Of a stretch of 64,000 nucleotides of DNA, positions 42,556 through 52,021 are shown one piece after another. Location: positions 3,906,001 to 3,970,000 of the forward strand of contig CP044131.1 of the NCBI GenBank assembly GCA_008727115.1. The letters are read 5' to 3'. The stretch comes from Comamonas testosteroni. Lineage in GTDB: Bacteria > Pseudomonadota > Gammaproteobacteria > Burkholderiales > Burkholderiaceae_C. Each line of letters begins with the position of its first letter. Position 1 is the first letter of the stretch. Made by a program: the position numbers and the translations under genes. The notes below the pieces were generated by a model. That model did not search any database, was not told where the DNA came from, and saw only the letters and a program-made list of their open reading frames with translations.

Positions 42556-43952
42556 GCACGCGCAACCCCGAATTTCAGCGCCAGCTCTGGCTGAACTGGC
42601 GCCCCTCGCTGCTGGCCTGGAGCCTGGGCCTGTGCCTGCTGGTACTGGCCCTGCCCGTAGCCCTGTCCGCACCCAAGAATCTGCCCGGCTCTCTGAGCAT
42701 GACGGCCATGGCCGGGCTGTGGATTGCTGCCGTCATCTACGGCAGCGTGCTGGCCGGGCGCAGTCTGGCCGAAGAAGCCAGCCAGAACACCTGGGACTGG
42801 CAGCGCCTTTCCGCCCTCTCGCCCTGGCAGATGGCCTGGGGCAAGCTGCTGGGCGCGACCCTGCCCGCCTGGCTGTATGTGCTGTGGTTTGCCATGGCCA
42901 GCGCCGCCATTGCCACCGTCTGGGTGCTGGAGCCACTGCAGATGCACCACACCATTGCTCTGGCCGTGCTCTGGGGCCTGGGCCTGCAGACCTGGGCCAT
43001 GAACTCGGTGCTGATGAGCTGGGGCCTGCAGGACAGGCCGGTCAACCGCAGGCGCGCTGCTCTCGTGCCCTTGCTGCTGCTGTTTTTCATCCCCGGCCCC
43101 TTCATCAGCCATGTCTACAACGGCATGAAAAGCAGCAACCCCGAGCCCGTGCTCTGGTGGGGCATGGAAGTCGGCGGGCTGGGCCTGGCCTATCTGGCCG
43201 GTGCTCTGGTGCTGGGCCTGGGTTTGCTAGCCCTGTGGCGTCAGCTCTGCACGCGGCTTGATGTGCGCACCCTGCCCTGGGCCTGGCCGCTAGGCCTGGC
43301 GCTCACGGGCTTTTTCTCGGCCGGTTCGCTGGATGTGGGGGCGACTGCCTTCTTCAGCAGCACGGCCTGGATTGCCGTGATTGGCACGGCCTATGTCGCG
43401 CTGCAGCACATGGACCAGCATCTGCGCGCCTGGCGCCAGGTGCAATGGTCTGTCAGCCGCCAGCGCTGGAGTGAAGCTCTGGAGGCCCTGCCGCTGTGGC
43501 CCGTCAGCCTGCTGCTGGCCTTTGCCATGGCCGCGCTGTTGCTCTTTGTGCCCTACGACTTTGAGGCCGCCATCACGGGCCAGCTCAACACCTTCAACTT
43601 CTACCTGTGCCTGCATCTGCTGCGCGACTGCCTGCTGCTGACCGGCTTCTCCCTGCTGGCCGGCAGGCTCAAGTCGCCCATGACGGCCTTCGTCATTGCC
43701 TGGCTGATCTTCAACCTCGTCGCGCCACTGCTGGCCTATGGAGTGGCAGGCTATGCCGGTGCCATGGTGGTGCAACCGGTCTTTGGCATGTGGATGGGCT
43801 CGCCCAATGCCATAGAAAAGGCCGGTGAGTGGGTGCACTACATCCCATGGATCTCGCTGAGCCTGCAGACACTGGCCGTGCTGGGCTGGGTCATCCACGT
43901 CTTCAGGGACCGTGTGCTGGGCTTTGCCCGCGACAAGGCGACGAGCGCATAA
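42552..43952 (+). CDS. ABC transporter permease
   Basis: 466 aa with about 12 hydrophobic segments. It starts within the ATPase stop (ATGA overlap), so the two products form one transporter. A conserved early segment AEEASQNTWDWQRLSALSPW and the adjacent helix resemble ABC-2-type permeases, in which WxxLxxxP is a coupling segment. No periplasmic binding protein is encoded nearby, which suggests export rather than import. Substrate unknown. Confidence 0.88.
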   Translation: MSTRNPEFQRQLWLNWRPSLLAWSLGLCLLVLALPVALSAPKNLPGSLSMTAMAGLWIAAVIYGSVLAGRSLAEEASQNTWDWQRLSALSPWQMAWGKLLGATLPAWLYVLWFAMASAAIATVWVLEPLQMHHTIALAVLWGLGLQTWAMNSVLMSWGLQDRPVNRRRAALVPLLLLFFIPGPFISHVYNGMKSSNPEPVLWWGMEVGGLGLAYLAGALVLGLGLLALWRQLCTRLDVRTLPWAWPLGLALTGFFSAGSLDVGATAFFSSTAWIAVIGTAYVALQHMDQHLRAWRQVQWSVSRQRWSEALEALPLWPVSLLLAFAMAALLLFVPYDFEAAITGQLNTFNFYLCLHLLRDCLLLTGFSLLAGRLKSPMTAFVIAWLIFNLVAPLLAYGVAGYAGAMVVQPVFGMWMGSPNAIEKAGEWVHYIPWISLSLQTLAVLGWVIHVFRDRVLGFARDKATSA

Positions 43953-43970
43953 CTGCGTGTCATAGCAGCT

Positions 43971-44007
43971 CTGACCGGACGGCTTTGACCCGCCGCCGCC
44001 CGGTCAG
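43971..44007 (+). promoter_or_regulatory. Inverted repeat upstream of purE
   Basis: Eight-base arms CTGACCGG/CCGGTCAG are separated by 21 nt, 57 bp before the purE ATG. It may be a weak terminator for the ABC operon, or a leader structure or operator for purE. No T run follows. Confidence 0.35.
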
Positions 44008-44064
44008 GCCGCGAAACCGTAAAATCAGGGGTTCCACTAGGCCGGGCGGCTTGCCCTGAAGAAC

Positions 44065-44559
44065 ATGAACCCCATCCAAGTTGGCGTGGTCATGGGTTCC
44101 AGCAGCGACTGGGACACCATGCAACACGCAGTTGCCATCCTCCAGCAATTCGGTATCGCTTTTGAAGCCAAGGTCGTTTCGGCCCACCGCATGCCGGACG
44201 ACATGTTCCGCTTTGCCGAGACTGCGGCAGAGCGCGGGATCAAGGCCATCATCGCCGGTGCCGGCGGCGCGGCCCACCTGCCCGGCATGATTGCTGCCAA
44301 GACCCCCGTGCCCGTGCTGGGCGTGCCCGTGGCCAGCCGCCATCTGCAAGGCGTGGATTCGCTGCACTCCATCGTGCAAATGCCCAAGGGTGTGCCCGTG
44401 GCCACCTTTGCCATCGGCAACGCCGGTGCGGCCAACGCGGCCCTGTTTGCCGTGGCCCTGCTGGCCAATGAAGATGCTGAGCTGCGCAAGAAGCTGGAAG
44501 CCTTCCGCACCGAGCAGACCGAAGCCGCCCGCAATATGACCCTGCCGGTGAACGCATGA
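44065..44559 (+). CDS. purE: N5-carboxyaminoimidazole ribonucleotide mutase
   Basis: 164 aa class I PurE. It converts N5-CAIR to CAIR in purine synthesis. The active-site loops are GSSSDWDTM (11-19), SAHRMPDDM (about 39-47, with the catalytic His) and [11 protein letters not shown]. PurK is encoded next with a 4-bp overlap, so the pair is translationally coupled. Confidence 0.98.
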   Translation: MNPIQVGVVMGSSSDWDTMQHAVAILQQFGIAFEAKVVSAHRMPDDMFRFAETAAERGIKAIIAGAGGAAHLPGMIAAKTPVPVLGVPVASRHLQGVDSLHSIVQMPKGVPVATFAIGNAGAANAALFAVALLANEDAELRKKLEAFRTEQTEAARNMTLPVNA

Positions 44560-45728
44560 GCGCCAAGGACAACAACGTGATCCTGCCCGGCGCAACGCTG
44601 GGCGTGCTGGGCGGCGGCCAGCTGGGCCGCATGTTTGCCCACGCCGCGCAAGCCATGGGCTACTTCACCGCCGTGCTGGACAAAGACGCGACCAGCCCCG
44701 CAGGGCTCGTCAGCCACCACCACATCCGCACCGGTTACGAAGACGCACAAGGCCTGGCAGAGCTCGCCAAGCTGTGCGCCGCCGTGACCACCGAATTCGA
44801 AAATGTGCCTGCGGGCAGCCTGAACAAGCTGGCCGAAAGCCTGCCCGTATCGCCCGCCGGTTCTGCCGTGGCGATTGCCCAGGACCGCGCCGCCGAAAAG
44901 GCCCACTTCATGAAGTGCGGCGTGCCCTGCGCGCCCTACGCCGTGATTGAAAAGCCTGTGCAACTGGCCGCTGTCAACGACGCGCTGCTGCCCGGCATTC
45001 TGAAGACCGCTCGCATGGGCTATGACGGCAAGGGCCAGATCCGCGTCAAGACCCGCGAAGAGCTGGCCCAAGGCTGGAACGAGCTGGGCAACGTAGCCTG
45101 CGTGCTGGAAAAAATGCTGCCGCTGGCCCACGAATGCTCGGTCATCGTGGCCCGTGGCCGCGATGGCAGCATCGTCAACCTGCCTGTGCAGCGCAATCTG
45201 CACCGCGACGGCATTCTGGCCATCACCGAGGTTTACGAAGGAAATGTGCCTGCAGCGCAGGCAGAGCAAGCGATTACAGCTGCAAAATCTGTAGCACAAG
45301 GCCTGGACTATGTGGGCGTGCTGTGCGTGGAATTCTTTGTGCTGGACGACGGCATGCTGGTGGTCAACGAGATCGCCCCGCGCCCGCACAACAGCGGCCA
45401 CTACAGCCAGAACGCCATGGACGTCTCACAGTTCGACCTGCAAGTGCGCTGCATGACCAACCTGCCCCTGGTGCAGCCGCGCCAGCACAGCGCCACCATC
45501 ATGCTCAACCTGCTGGGTGATCTGTGGTTCAAGGATGGCGACACCGCCCAGTCTCCCGCCTGGGATCTGGTGCTGGCCCTGCCCGGCGCCCACCTGCACC
45601 TGTACGGCAAGGTCGATGCCAAGCGCGCCCGCAAGATGGGGCACCTGAACATCACTGCGGCTACGGCTGAACAAGCCCGCACTACAGCCCTCAAGGCTGC
45701 TGAAATTTTGGGCATTGAGCCCTTCTAA
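44556..45728 (+). CDS. purK: N5-carboxyaminoimidazole ribonucleotide synthase
   Basis: 390 aa ATP-grasp enzyme. It makes N5-CAIR from AIR, bicarbonate and ATP. It starts with the pre-ATP-grasp motif [20 protein letters not shown]; the ATP site includes [12 protein letters not shown], and the metal and substrate region is [13 protein letters not shown]. It overlaps purE by 4 bp; sua5 starts 9 bp after the stop. A short AT-rich stretch at 45272-45300 stands out from the local codon use but keeps the frame. Confidence 0.98.
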   Translation: MSAKDNNVILPGATLGVLGGGQLGRMFAHAAQAMGYFTAVLDKDATSPAGLVSHHHIRTGYEDAQGLAELAKLCAAVTTEFENVPAGSLNKLAESLPVSPAGSAVAIAQDRAAEKAHFMKCGVPCAPYAVIEKPVQLAAVNDALLPGILKTARMGYDGKGQIRVKTREELAQGWNELGNVACVLEKMLPLAHECSVIVARGRDGSIVNLPVQRNLHRDGILAITEVYEGNVPAAQAEQAITAAKSVAQGLDYVGVLCVEFFVLDDGMLVVNEIAPRPHNSGHYSQNAMDVSQFDLQVRCMTNLPLVQPRQHSATIMLNLLGDLWFKDGDTAQSPAWDLVLALPGAHLHLYGKVDAKRARKMGHLNITAATAEQARTTALKAAEILGIEPF

Positions 45729-45737
45729 GGAAGCATT

Positions 45738-46736
45738 GTGATTCTGGATGGAACGCTGGACGCCTCGGTGCAAGCCGCTGCAGTGGCCCTGCAACAAGGC
45801 AAGCTGCTGGGCCTGCCCACCGAGACGGTCTATGGCCTGGCGGCGGACAGCGACAATGACGCGGCCGTGGCGCAGATCTTCACGGCCAAGGGCCGCCCGG
45901 CCAACCATCCGCTGATCGTGCATGTGGCGGACGCTGCCGCCATCACCCGTTACGCCAAGCAAGTACCGGTCTTTGCCCAGCAACTGATCGATGCCTTCTG
46001 GCCCGGCCCGCTCACCCTCATCCTGCCGCGCCTGCCCGATGCCGCCAAGGCATCGACCGGCGGCCAGGACAGCGTGGGCCTGCGCTGCCCCTCGCACCCC
46101 GTGGCGCATGCGGTGCTCAAAGCCTGCCAGCAGCTGAACCCACCCGTGTGGGGTGTATCGGCCCCCAGCGCCAACAAGTTTGGCCGCGTCAGCCCCACCA
46201 CGGCACAGCACGTTGCCGCCGAATTTGGCGATGATTTGCTGGTGCTGGATGGCGGTGCCTGCGAAGTCGGCATTGAATCGACCATCGTGGACTGCACACG
46301 CGGCGTGCCCGTGCTGCTGCGCCCCGGTGCCATCACGCGTGATGACATCGAGCGTGCCTGCGGCCAGCGACCGCTCTCCAAAGAAGAGCTTTCCGCCAAT
46401 ACCCCGCGTGCCTCCGGCACGCTTTTGGCGCACTACGCACCGAACGCCAAGGTGCGGCTGATGGATGGCAAGCAACTGCAGGCGGCACTCGATGTGCTGG
46501 GTGCAGATGGCAAAAACATTGCCATCTACCACCGCAGCCCGCTGAAGTGCGCCTCTGCCGCCATTCATCTCCGCCCCATGCCCCAGCAGGCGCTGGCCAC
46601 GGCCCATGAACTATTTGGCGTCTTGCGCGACTTTGACGACATCGGCGCCAAGCTGATCTGGATCGAGACGCCCCCTGATACAGCCGACTGGGAAGGTGTG
46701 CTCGACCGCCTGCAGCGCGCATCGGCTGCGGGCTGA
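45738..46736 (+). CDS. L-threonylcarbamoyladenylate synthase (Sua5 type)
   Basis: 332 aa from a GTG start with AAGGAAG upstream. It makes threonylcarbamoyl-AMP from threonine, bicarbonate and ATP for the t6A37 tRNA modification. The YrdC domain (about 1-195) has GLPTETVYGLAAD, SAPSANKFGRVSPT and GIESTIVDC. The C-terminal Sua5 domain (about 235-325) makes this the long Sua5 form rather than the short TsaC, with RASGTLLAHYAP as linker. It is the third gene of purE-purK-sua5. tsaB lies 3 kb away. Confidence 0.95.
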   Translation: MILDGTLDASVQAAAVALQQGKLLGLPTETVYGLAADSDNDAAVAQIFTAKGRPANHPLIVHVADAAAITRYAKQVPVFAQQLIDAFWPGPLTLILPRLPDAAKASTGGQDSVGLRCPSHPVAHAVLKACQQLNPPVWGVSAPSANKFGRVSPTTAQHVAAEFGDDLLVLDGGACEVGIESTIVDCTRGVPVLLRPGAITRDDIERACGQRPLSKEELSANTPRASGTLLAHYAPNAKVRLMDGKQLQAALDVLGADGKNIAIYHRSPLKCASAAIHLRPMPQQALATAHELFGVLRDFDDIGAKLIWIETPPDTADWEGVLDRLQRASAAG

Positions 46737-46758
46737 GATAGATCCGCGATAAATAAAA

Positions 46759-46779
46759 AACCGGGCCATGGCCCGGTTT
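46759..46779. terminator. Bidirectional terminator
   Basis: AACCGGGCC-ATG-GCCCGGTTT-like stem with an A run before it, between the convergent sua5 and GDSL lipoprotein genes. The T run on the plus strand is short; the U run on the minus strand is longer. Confidence 0.75.
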
Positions 46780-46800
46780 AGTCCGCACACACCATGCCGC

Positions 46801-47952
46801 TCAGGGCTGCCAGCCCTTGGCCTTCAAGGCTTCCTGCATGATCACGCCCATCTGCTGGTGCCCGTATGGCGTGGGATGGAAAGCGTTGGAGAACATGTAG
46901 CGACTCCACCAGTCAGGGCTGGTTTCACCGGCGGGAATCGTCTTTTTCAGCAGGTCTGCGCTGCATTTGTAGATATCCTCGCTCACACCCAGCACCGAGC
47001 ATGCTGGCACCGTGACATTGCTGAAGCCGTATTTGACAGGGTCGCGAATCTGGTCGCCAAAGGCCTGGTGGAAGTCCACCAGCAGCACGCGCTCCTCACC
47101 CTTGACTTCTTGCGCCAGGCGGTCGTTGAAGGCCGTGACCCAGCCTTCAAACAGCTGCTTCATCTCCTGCGCCACCGCCGGGCTCTGTGTCGCCTCCAGG
47201 TTATGCAGCACTGCAGCGAATTGGGGCGTCATGGTGATAGGCGGCACGTTGAGCATGGCCACATGCTGAGCACCTTTGTCCAGCAGCTCGGCTTTGATCG
47301 AGGTCGCCAGCAACTCCGCCACTTTTTGCAGATACAGCCCGCCGGCCTGCGCCAGCCCTTGCTGGCCCTGCTTCACCAGAGCATCCAGCGTGGCCGCATC
47401 AATCCTGGACGCCAGCATCTTCATCAGTGGAGCGCTGTCGCCCGTCCCTAGCGCGACCAAGAAATTCTCGACCAGCGCAGCGGCATCGTTGGAGCCCGCG
47501 GCAATCATCAGCAAGTCGGTGGAGGCAAGTCCTTCCTGTGCCAGGTGCTTGATCTGGTGAACCACAGACAGCGGGTTATCGAGTGGTGCGCCGCTGGGCG
47601 CAAGCGGGTTGATCTGAGCGCCGCCAACGGCATAGTTGCCACAGGCGGCCTTCTCGGTGTATCCCGTCATGGCGGGATCCTGTGCCGCATAGTGCGGGCA
47701 AAGATCGACCTTGTACTGGGCAGCAATGCGCTCGGCCCAGACCTGGAAATCCTTGCCGTCACTGTCCTTGCCTTGCACCGTGAACTTAAAGCCAAAGGTG
47801 CCGCTGTCCGAGAGGCTGTCGCCCGCCACCTTGAGACCGCTGACCTTGGGCTTTGGTGCGGGAGGCGTTCCCGAATCGCCGCCACCGCCGCAAGCGGCCA
47901 TCAGGCCTGCTGCCGACAATGCCGCCGCCAAAAGTTTGATGTGTCCTCGCAT
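46801..47952 (-). CDS. GDSL/SGNH-family lipoprotein hydrolase
   Basis: 383 aa from the ATG at 47952, with AGGGAGG upstream. The signal peptide ends in lipobox LMAAC (Cys21), followed by a Gly/Pro-rich linker. The esterase core has block I AGDSLSDSG (nucleophile Ser46), block III-like AAGSNDAA, and a C-terminal FHPTPYGHQ with the catalytic His. It is therefore likely a surface or periplasmic lipid-anchored esterase or lipase. Six or more cysteines are present downstream. The natural substrate is unknown. Confidence 0.9.
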   Translation of the reverse strand: MRGHIKLLAAALSAAGLMAACGGGGDSGTPPAPKPKVSGLKVAGDSLSDSGTFGFKFTVQGKDSDGKDFQVWAERIAAQYKVDLCPHYAAQDPAMTGYTEKAACGNYAVGGAQINPLAPSGAPLDNPLSVVHQIKHLAQEGLASTDLLMIAAGSNDAAALVENFLVALGTGDSAPLMKMLASRIDAATLDALVKQGQQGLAQAGGLYLQKVAELLATSIKAELLDKGAQHVAMLNVPPITMTPQFAAVLHNLEATQSPAVAQEMKQLFEGWVTAFNDRLAQEVKGEERVLLVDFHQAFGDQIRDPVKYGFSNVTVPACSVLGVSEDIYKCSADLLKKTIPAGETSPDWWSRYMFSNAFHPTPYGHQQMGVIMQEALKAKGWQP

Positions 47953-48070
47953 GTTCTGAACCTCCCTGTCAATCCAGCCTAAAACGTGCCGCATTATCAA
48001 AGTCGAGCCTCCGTTCAGTATTGCAGTTTGCGCTCAGCACTGCGGTGCCGGTTGCTTCACTAGAGCCGTG

Positions 48071-49540
48071 CTACTGGGCTGCCGTCCAGTCCACCAGCGC
48101 GTCCCAGGCCGCACGCGCCGCCGGCGCATTGGCATGGTTGGCCATGGCCACCAGCACATAACGCTGGCCGCTGGCACCATCCACGTAGCCCGCCAGGGCG
48201 GCAGAGTCGCGCAAGGTACCGGTCTTGAGGTGAGCCGCCCCGGCTGAGCGCGCCTTGCTGCGGCGCAGCGTTCCGTCCACGCCGACGATGGGCATGGAGG
48301 AGACGAACTCCGGCATCACGGGCGAGACCCAGGCGCTTTGCAGCATCTGTCCCAAAGCATTGGCAGTAATGCTGGCGTTGCGGCTCAGGCCCGCACCGTT
48401 GTCCACCACGGGCAGCTCGGCACTGCCCCAGCGAGCGCCCCACCATTGGGCCAGCACCTGCCGGGAGTTTTCAAAGCTGGTCACGCCAGTGCGCTGCATG
48501 CCCAAAGCCAGCAACACATGCTGGGCCATGATGTTGTTGCTGTACTTGTTGACGTCACGCACCACCTCGGACAGCGATGGCGATTCGATCTGCAGCGCAG
48601 GCTGCAGCCCCTGCGGCACGCTGCCGTCGCGCACGGCCCCGGTGAGCTTGCCGCCCAGCTCGCGCCACATGCCTTCGATGGCCTTGGCCGCAAAGTGCTC
48701 GGGCTGCGCCGGCGCAATCGACCAGCTCTTGTCACCGCAAGTGGCCGGATAGCTGCCGTTGAAGGCGATGCGCTGCGGGTGATTCATGTCCAGCTGCATC
48801 TTGGCGCGCCAATCACCGCAATCAGAATTAGGAGCTGCCAGCGCCAGTGTCTGCTGGTTTTCCATGCCAAACATAGGTGGATCGTACTGAATACGCGCGA
48901 TACCAGCTCCTGTATCAGGAGTGATCTGCAAGGCCACCGCCTTGTAATTGATCAGCAGTGCATCGGGCGATGCGTTGTAGGGTCGCCATGGTTCATTGTC
49001 AAAACCAGCTGCGTCGTGCGATGGAAGCTGAAACGCGCTGCGGTCCAGAATGATGTCGCCCACGATGACCTTCACGCCCATGCCCTGCAGGCGGCGCAGC
49101 ATCAGCCACAGGCGCTCGAGCACCAGCTTGGGATCGCCCTGCCCCTGGATGTAGAGATTGCCGCGCAGCGCACCATCGACCACCGGGCCGCCGAGGTAGA
49201 CCGGCGTGCGCCAGACATAGGCCGGGCCGAGCTGATCGAGCGCTGCATAGGTGGTGACCAGCTTCATGACCGAAGCCGGATTCATGGCCTGGTGCGTACG
49301 CCAGGCCAGGTGGGGCTGCGACTTGCCATCCACATTCATCACCAGCATGGACACGGCGTCGCGCGGAATCTTGGCGCGCTGCAGTGCGGCATCCACCGCT
49401 GCAGGAAGACGGGTATCAATGCGGGTATCAGCCGCCTGTACGGCCTGAGGCTGAGCCGCCGCAGTGTGGGTCAGCAGCGCCAGCAGCGGCGCACTCAAGG
49501 CCGCTACGGCCTTGCGAAGAAAAGAGGGAGTCAGCAGCAT
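48071..49540 (-). CDS. dacB: D-alanyl-D-alanine carboxypeptidase/endopeptidase (PBP4 type)
   Basis: 489 aa from the ATG at 49540; an ATG 30 bp upstream is possible. A signal peptide ends near residue 29 (LTHTAAAQ). The serine active site is SVMK (90-93), with the SxN motif in KYSNNIMAQ and the KTG motif in HLKTGTL, in the order of class C PBPs. The long insertion between SxxK and SxN is typical of S13 peptidases. It trims or cleaves peptidoglycan cross-links in the periplasm. It is divergent from tsaB. Confidence 0.95.
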   Translation of the reverse strand: MLLTPSFLRKAVAALSAPLLALLTHTAAAQPQAVQAADTRIDTRLPAAVDAALQRAKIPRDAVSMLVMNVDGKSQPHLAWRTHQAMNPASVMKLVTTYAALDQLGPAYVWRTPVYLGGPVVDGALRGNLYIQGQGDPKLVLERLWLMLRRLQGMGVKVIVGDIILDRSAFQLPSHDAAGFDNEPWRPYNASPDALLINYKAVALQITPDTGAGIARIQYDPPMFGMENQQTLALAAPNSDCGDWRAKMQLDMNHPQRIAFNGSYPATCGDKSWSIAPAQPEHFAAKAIEGMWRELGGKLTGAVRDGSVPQGLQPALQIESPSLSEVVRDVNKYSNNIMAQHVLLALGMQRTGVTSFENSRQVLAQWWGARWGSAELPVVDNGAGLSRNASITANALGQMLQSAWVSPVMPEFVSSMPIVGVDGTLRRSKARSAGAAHLKTGTLRDSAALAGYVDGASGQRYVLVAMANHANAPAARAAWDALVDWTAAQ

Positions 49541-49701
49541 GGAGCCAGAGTCTACGCCGCGCGCCATGCCTGCGGGCATTGGCAGCGCCAGCGGCAAGGT
49601 AGCGGCCAGCGCCGGATAATATGCAGCTTTGCTGCCACCCGTTGCAGCCCAGAGCCGTCTGTATTGCGCTCCAGCCCACCTGCGGCTGACGCCCGCCCAC
49701 C

Positions 49702-50406
49702 ATGAATCTTCTCGCCATCGACACCAGTACCGATACCCTGTTTGTAGCCGTCCAGCGTGGCGATGCCGTCTGGCAGCACAGCGGACCGGGCGCGCAGCAG
49801 TCGTCGGCACAGCTGCTGCCGGCCATCCGCCGGCTGATGCAGGAGGCGGGGCTGAGCTTTCCCCAACTCAACGCCATCGCCTTTGGGCGTGGCCCTGGTT
49901 CCTTCACCGGCCTGCGCACGGCCTGTGCCATCACGCAAGGCCTGGCCTTTGCCGCCAAGGTGCCCGTGCTGCCCGTGGATTCGCTGCTCAGCGTGGCCGA
50001 AGAGGCTCGCCACCTGCACGGCTGCACCGAGGTCGAGGCCGTGCTGGACGCACGCATGCACGAGGTCTATCACGCGCCGTTTCGCTACGTGGACGGCCAT
50101 TGGCAAGAGCCCGAGGACTTTGGCCTGTGCGCCCCCGAGGCACTGCAAGTCGCCGCCGACCTGACCGTGGCCGGCAACGCCCAAGCCATCTACCCCGAGC
50201 AGCTGGCGCCCGCAGCCCGCCATGTACACGCCATGCCCACTGCAACAGCCATGCTGCGCCTGGCTCCGGCGCTGTTGGCAAAAGGCTGCGCCGTGCCTGC
50301 CGAGCAGGCCCTGCCGCGCTATATCCGCGATAAAGTGGCCAAAACCACGGCCGAGCGCGAAGCCGAAAAGGCAGCCGCCGAGAACTCTGCAAACGCCTCT
50401 CAATGA
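49702..50406 (+). CDS. tsaB: tRNA t6A synthesis protein TsaB
   Basis: 234 aa ASKHA-fold protein. It forms the TsaB-TsaD scaffold used to transfer the threonylcarbamoyl group to A37 of tRNA. Motifs are LLAIDTSTDTLFVAV at the N-terminus and FGRGPGSFTGLRTA (about 54-67). It lacks the metal-binding catalytic residues of TsaD, as expected. Its stop overlaps the rimI start (ATGA). Sua5, the first enzyme of the pathway, is encoded at 45.7 kb. Confidence 0.96.
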   Translation: MNLLAIDTSTDTLFVAVQRGDAVWQHSGPGAQQSSAQLLPAIRRLMQEAGLSFPQLNAIAFGRGPGSFTGLRTACAITQGLAFAAKVPVLPVDSLLSVAEEARHLHGCTEVEAVLDARMHEVYHAPFRYVDGHWQEPEDFGLCAPEALQVAADLTVAGNAQAIYPEQLAPAARHVHAMPTATAMLRLAPALLAKGCAVPAEQALPRYIRDKVAKTTAEREAEKAAAENSANASQ

Positions 50407-50918
50407 CCACACCCAGCAGCGCCACCTCCGCCCTTTGCAGCAGCCTTTGCGAGGACGCTGCATCCATGGTGCATTTCGAGCCACTGTCCGCCCTGTGGCT
50501 GGACACCTTGCTTCCGATTGAAGAGCAGGCCTATGTCCATCCCTGGACGCGCGGCAACTTTCAGGACGCCATGGTTGCCGGCTACGAAATACAGCTGCTG
50601 GTCAATGCCCAGCACCAGTTGCTGGGCTACTTTGTCGCCATGCAGGTGCTCGACGAGGTGCATCTGCTCAACATCACCGTCAACCCGGCCCATCAGCGCC
50701 AGGGCTGGGCACGCGTGCTGCTCGATGCCCTCTCCCTGTGGGCGCGCGGCAAACAGGCCCAGTGGATCTGGCTGGAAGTGCGCGACAGCAATGCCCGCGC
50801 CCGCGAGGTCTATGTCAAACATGGCTTTGCCGAAGTCGGCCTGCGCAAGAACTACTACCCCAACCCCAACGGCCCGCGTGAAAACGCCGTGCTCATGAGT
50901 CTGAAACTATGGCCCTGA
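50403..50918 (+). CDS. rimI: Ribosomal-protein-S18-alanine N-acetyltransferase
   Basis: 171 aa GNAT. It acetylates the N-terminal Ala of S18. The acetyl-CoA loop is NPAHQRQGWARVLLDAL (RxxGxA type) and the C-terminus YYPNPNGPRENAVLMSL is RimI-like. An extra N-terminus of about 21 residues precedes the domain; an internal ATG (MVHFEPL) at residue 22 is an alternative start. It overlaps tsaB by 4 bp and the next gene by 10 bp, so three genes form one operon. Confidence 0.93.
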   Translation: MTTPSSATSALCSSLCEDAASMVHFEPLSALWLDTLLPIEEQAYVHPWTRGNFQDAMVAGYEIQLLVNAQHQLLGYFVAMQVLDEVHLLNITVNPAHQRQGWARVLLDALSLWARGKQAQWIWLEVRDSNARAREVYVKHGFAEVGLRKNYYPNPNGPRENAVLMSLKLWP

Positions 50919-51808
50919 ACCTGGACGCCCGCCAACGGGCCATGCTGGAAGCCATGGGCATCACGGTCTGGCTGCCCGAAGCGGCAGAACCCGTGCCCAC
51001 CTCCGAGCCCGCGATGGCAACCACCCATGCTGCGACCATTGCACCGATGCCAGCGGCATTGCCAGCTGCCACCGCCGAGGTCAGGCCTGCCCCGCCGGTC
51101 TATACCGCACCCGCAGTGGCAGAGCCCTTGCCTGCGCCGGCTCAATCCCCCAGGGCCACACCTGTGGCTGCCCCCGCGCCAATCGCTCCCCTGCATGGCG
51201 GCCACCGTCACGAGCCACGCCATTTTGTGCAGCAGCCTGCCGCCGGCCCTGCGGGAGAGCCGGGCCTGGGCTGGACCATCAGCCCGGCACAGCTTGTCTA
51301 CCCCCATGCGCCCCAGCATGTGCAAGCGGGCGCTCAAGGCGGCTGGCTGCTCTTGATGGAACCGCCTGCCAACCCGGCCCTGCTCAGCCCCTCACAAAAA
51401 CCTACGGCGGACAGTGCCCAGACCGCCCTGCAAGGAGACGCCGCCAAGCTGCTGGACAACATGCTGCGGGCCCTGAACCTGCAGAGCCAACCCCGTGTTT
51501 TCAGTGCCGCATTGCACCGCGCGCCGCCCGACGCCGACCTGAGCCACGCCCAGCCCTTGCAGCCAGCGCTGGAGGCCTTGCTGCGCGAGCTGCGCCCCGA
51601 CTGCGTGCTGGTGCTGGGCCTGGCCAGCGCCCGCGCCGTGCTGGGACGCCATGATGCACTGGGCAGGTTGCGGGCCGAGCCGCATCGCATTGCCGGAGTG
51701 CCTACCGTGGTGACCTATGACCCCAACTACCTGCTGCGTGCGCCGCAGGCCAAGGCAGGAGCCTGGGCCGACCTGGTGCAGGCCGATGCCTTTACAAAGA
51801 CTCGGTGA
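50909..51808 (+). CDS. Uracil-DNA-glycosylase-fold protein, probable DNA polymerase III psi-like subunit
   Basis: 299 aa. Automated labels would be uracil-DNA glycosylase, but the usual GEAPG and HPS motifs are absent: the C-terminal counterpart reads VVTYDPNYLLR and the glycosylase water loop is not recognisable. Instead residues 8-21 (RQRAMLEAMGITVW) match the HolD start in E. coli (LQQLGITQW), LLDNMLRALNL aligns with its DVLRALTV, and the C-terminal PQAKAGAWADL with PTARAALWQQI. In E. coli holD lies directly beside rimI, as here. An Ala/Pro linker spans about 25-105. The psi role is inferred from these local similarities and gene order. Confidence 0.75.
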   Translation: MALNLDARQRAMLEAMGITVWLPEAAEPVPTSEPAMATTHAATIAPMPAALPAATAEVRPAPPVYTAPAVAEPLPAPAQSPRATPVAAPAPIAPLHGGHRHEPRHFVQQPAAGPAGEPGLGWTISPAQLVYPHAPQHVQAGAQGGWLLLMEPPANPALLSPSQKPTADSAQTALQGDAAKLLDNMLRALNLQSQPRVFSAALHRAPPDADLSHAQPLQPALEALLRELRPDCVLVLGLASARAVLGRHDALGRLRAEPHRIAGVPTVVTYDPNYLLRAPQAKAGAWADLVQADAFTKTR

Positions 51809-52021
51809 CAGCCGGGCGACATGCCCTGCTTACCCACTCCCCCATGTGCGTTGAGTGCCACATGCTGCAATGCAACGTAGCATAATCACCGACTTCTATT
51901 CACTGAAAGACATCTGTGGACAACTATCCCAGTTGGTAGCTTTCAGCTCCCGGTTTACATGGATGGGGGTTGAAAGCGCCTTCATCGCTGCAGAACCTCA
52001 AGAACAACCGGGAGTGAGCTG
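51809..52021 (+). other. corA leader region
   Basis: 213 bp between the psi-like gene and corA. A CATAAT at 51881-51886 is a possible -10 box, and it would give a leader of about 130 nt. The downstream half carries the candidate switching RNA described separately. No gene. Confidence 0.5.
51903..52021 (+). ncRNA. Candidate cis-regulatory RNA (riboswitch-like) in corA leader
   Basis: Fold 1: stem A CTGAAAG (51903-51909) with CTTTCAG (51940-51946), enclosing hairpin CAACT-ATCCC-AGTTG (51921-51935); then CTCCCGGTT (51947-51955) pairs perfectly with AACCGGGAG (52006-52014), which contains the ribosome binding site GGGAG seven bases before the ATG. Fold 2: GCTTTCAGCTCCC (51939-51951) pairs with GGGGGTTGAAAGC (51965-51977), 13 pairs including two G-U, which breaks both fold 1 stems and frees the binding site. 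I do not recognise a known Rfam family. The ligand, if any, could be Mg2+ (inference from corA). Confidence 0.6.

Noticed and set aside
45272..45300. AT-rich stretch in purK resembling the family 2 repeat
   Set aside because: The reading frame and the PurK alignment are intact ([16 protein letters not shown]), and only the GCTG/AAA text is similar.
50909..51808. Uracil-DNA glycosylase as a functional label
   Set aside because: The catalytic motifs are absent; the fold may be right but the activity is not supported.
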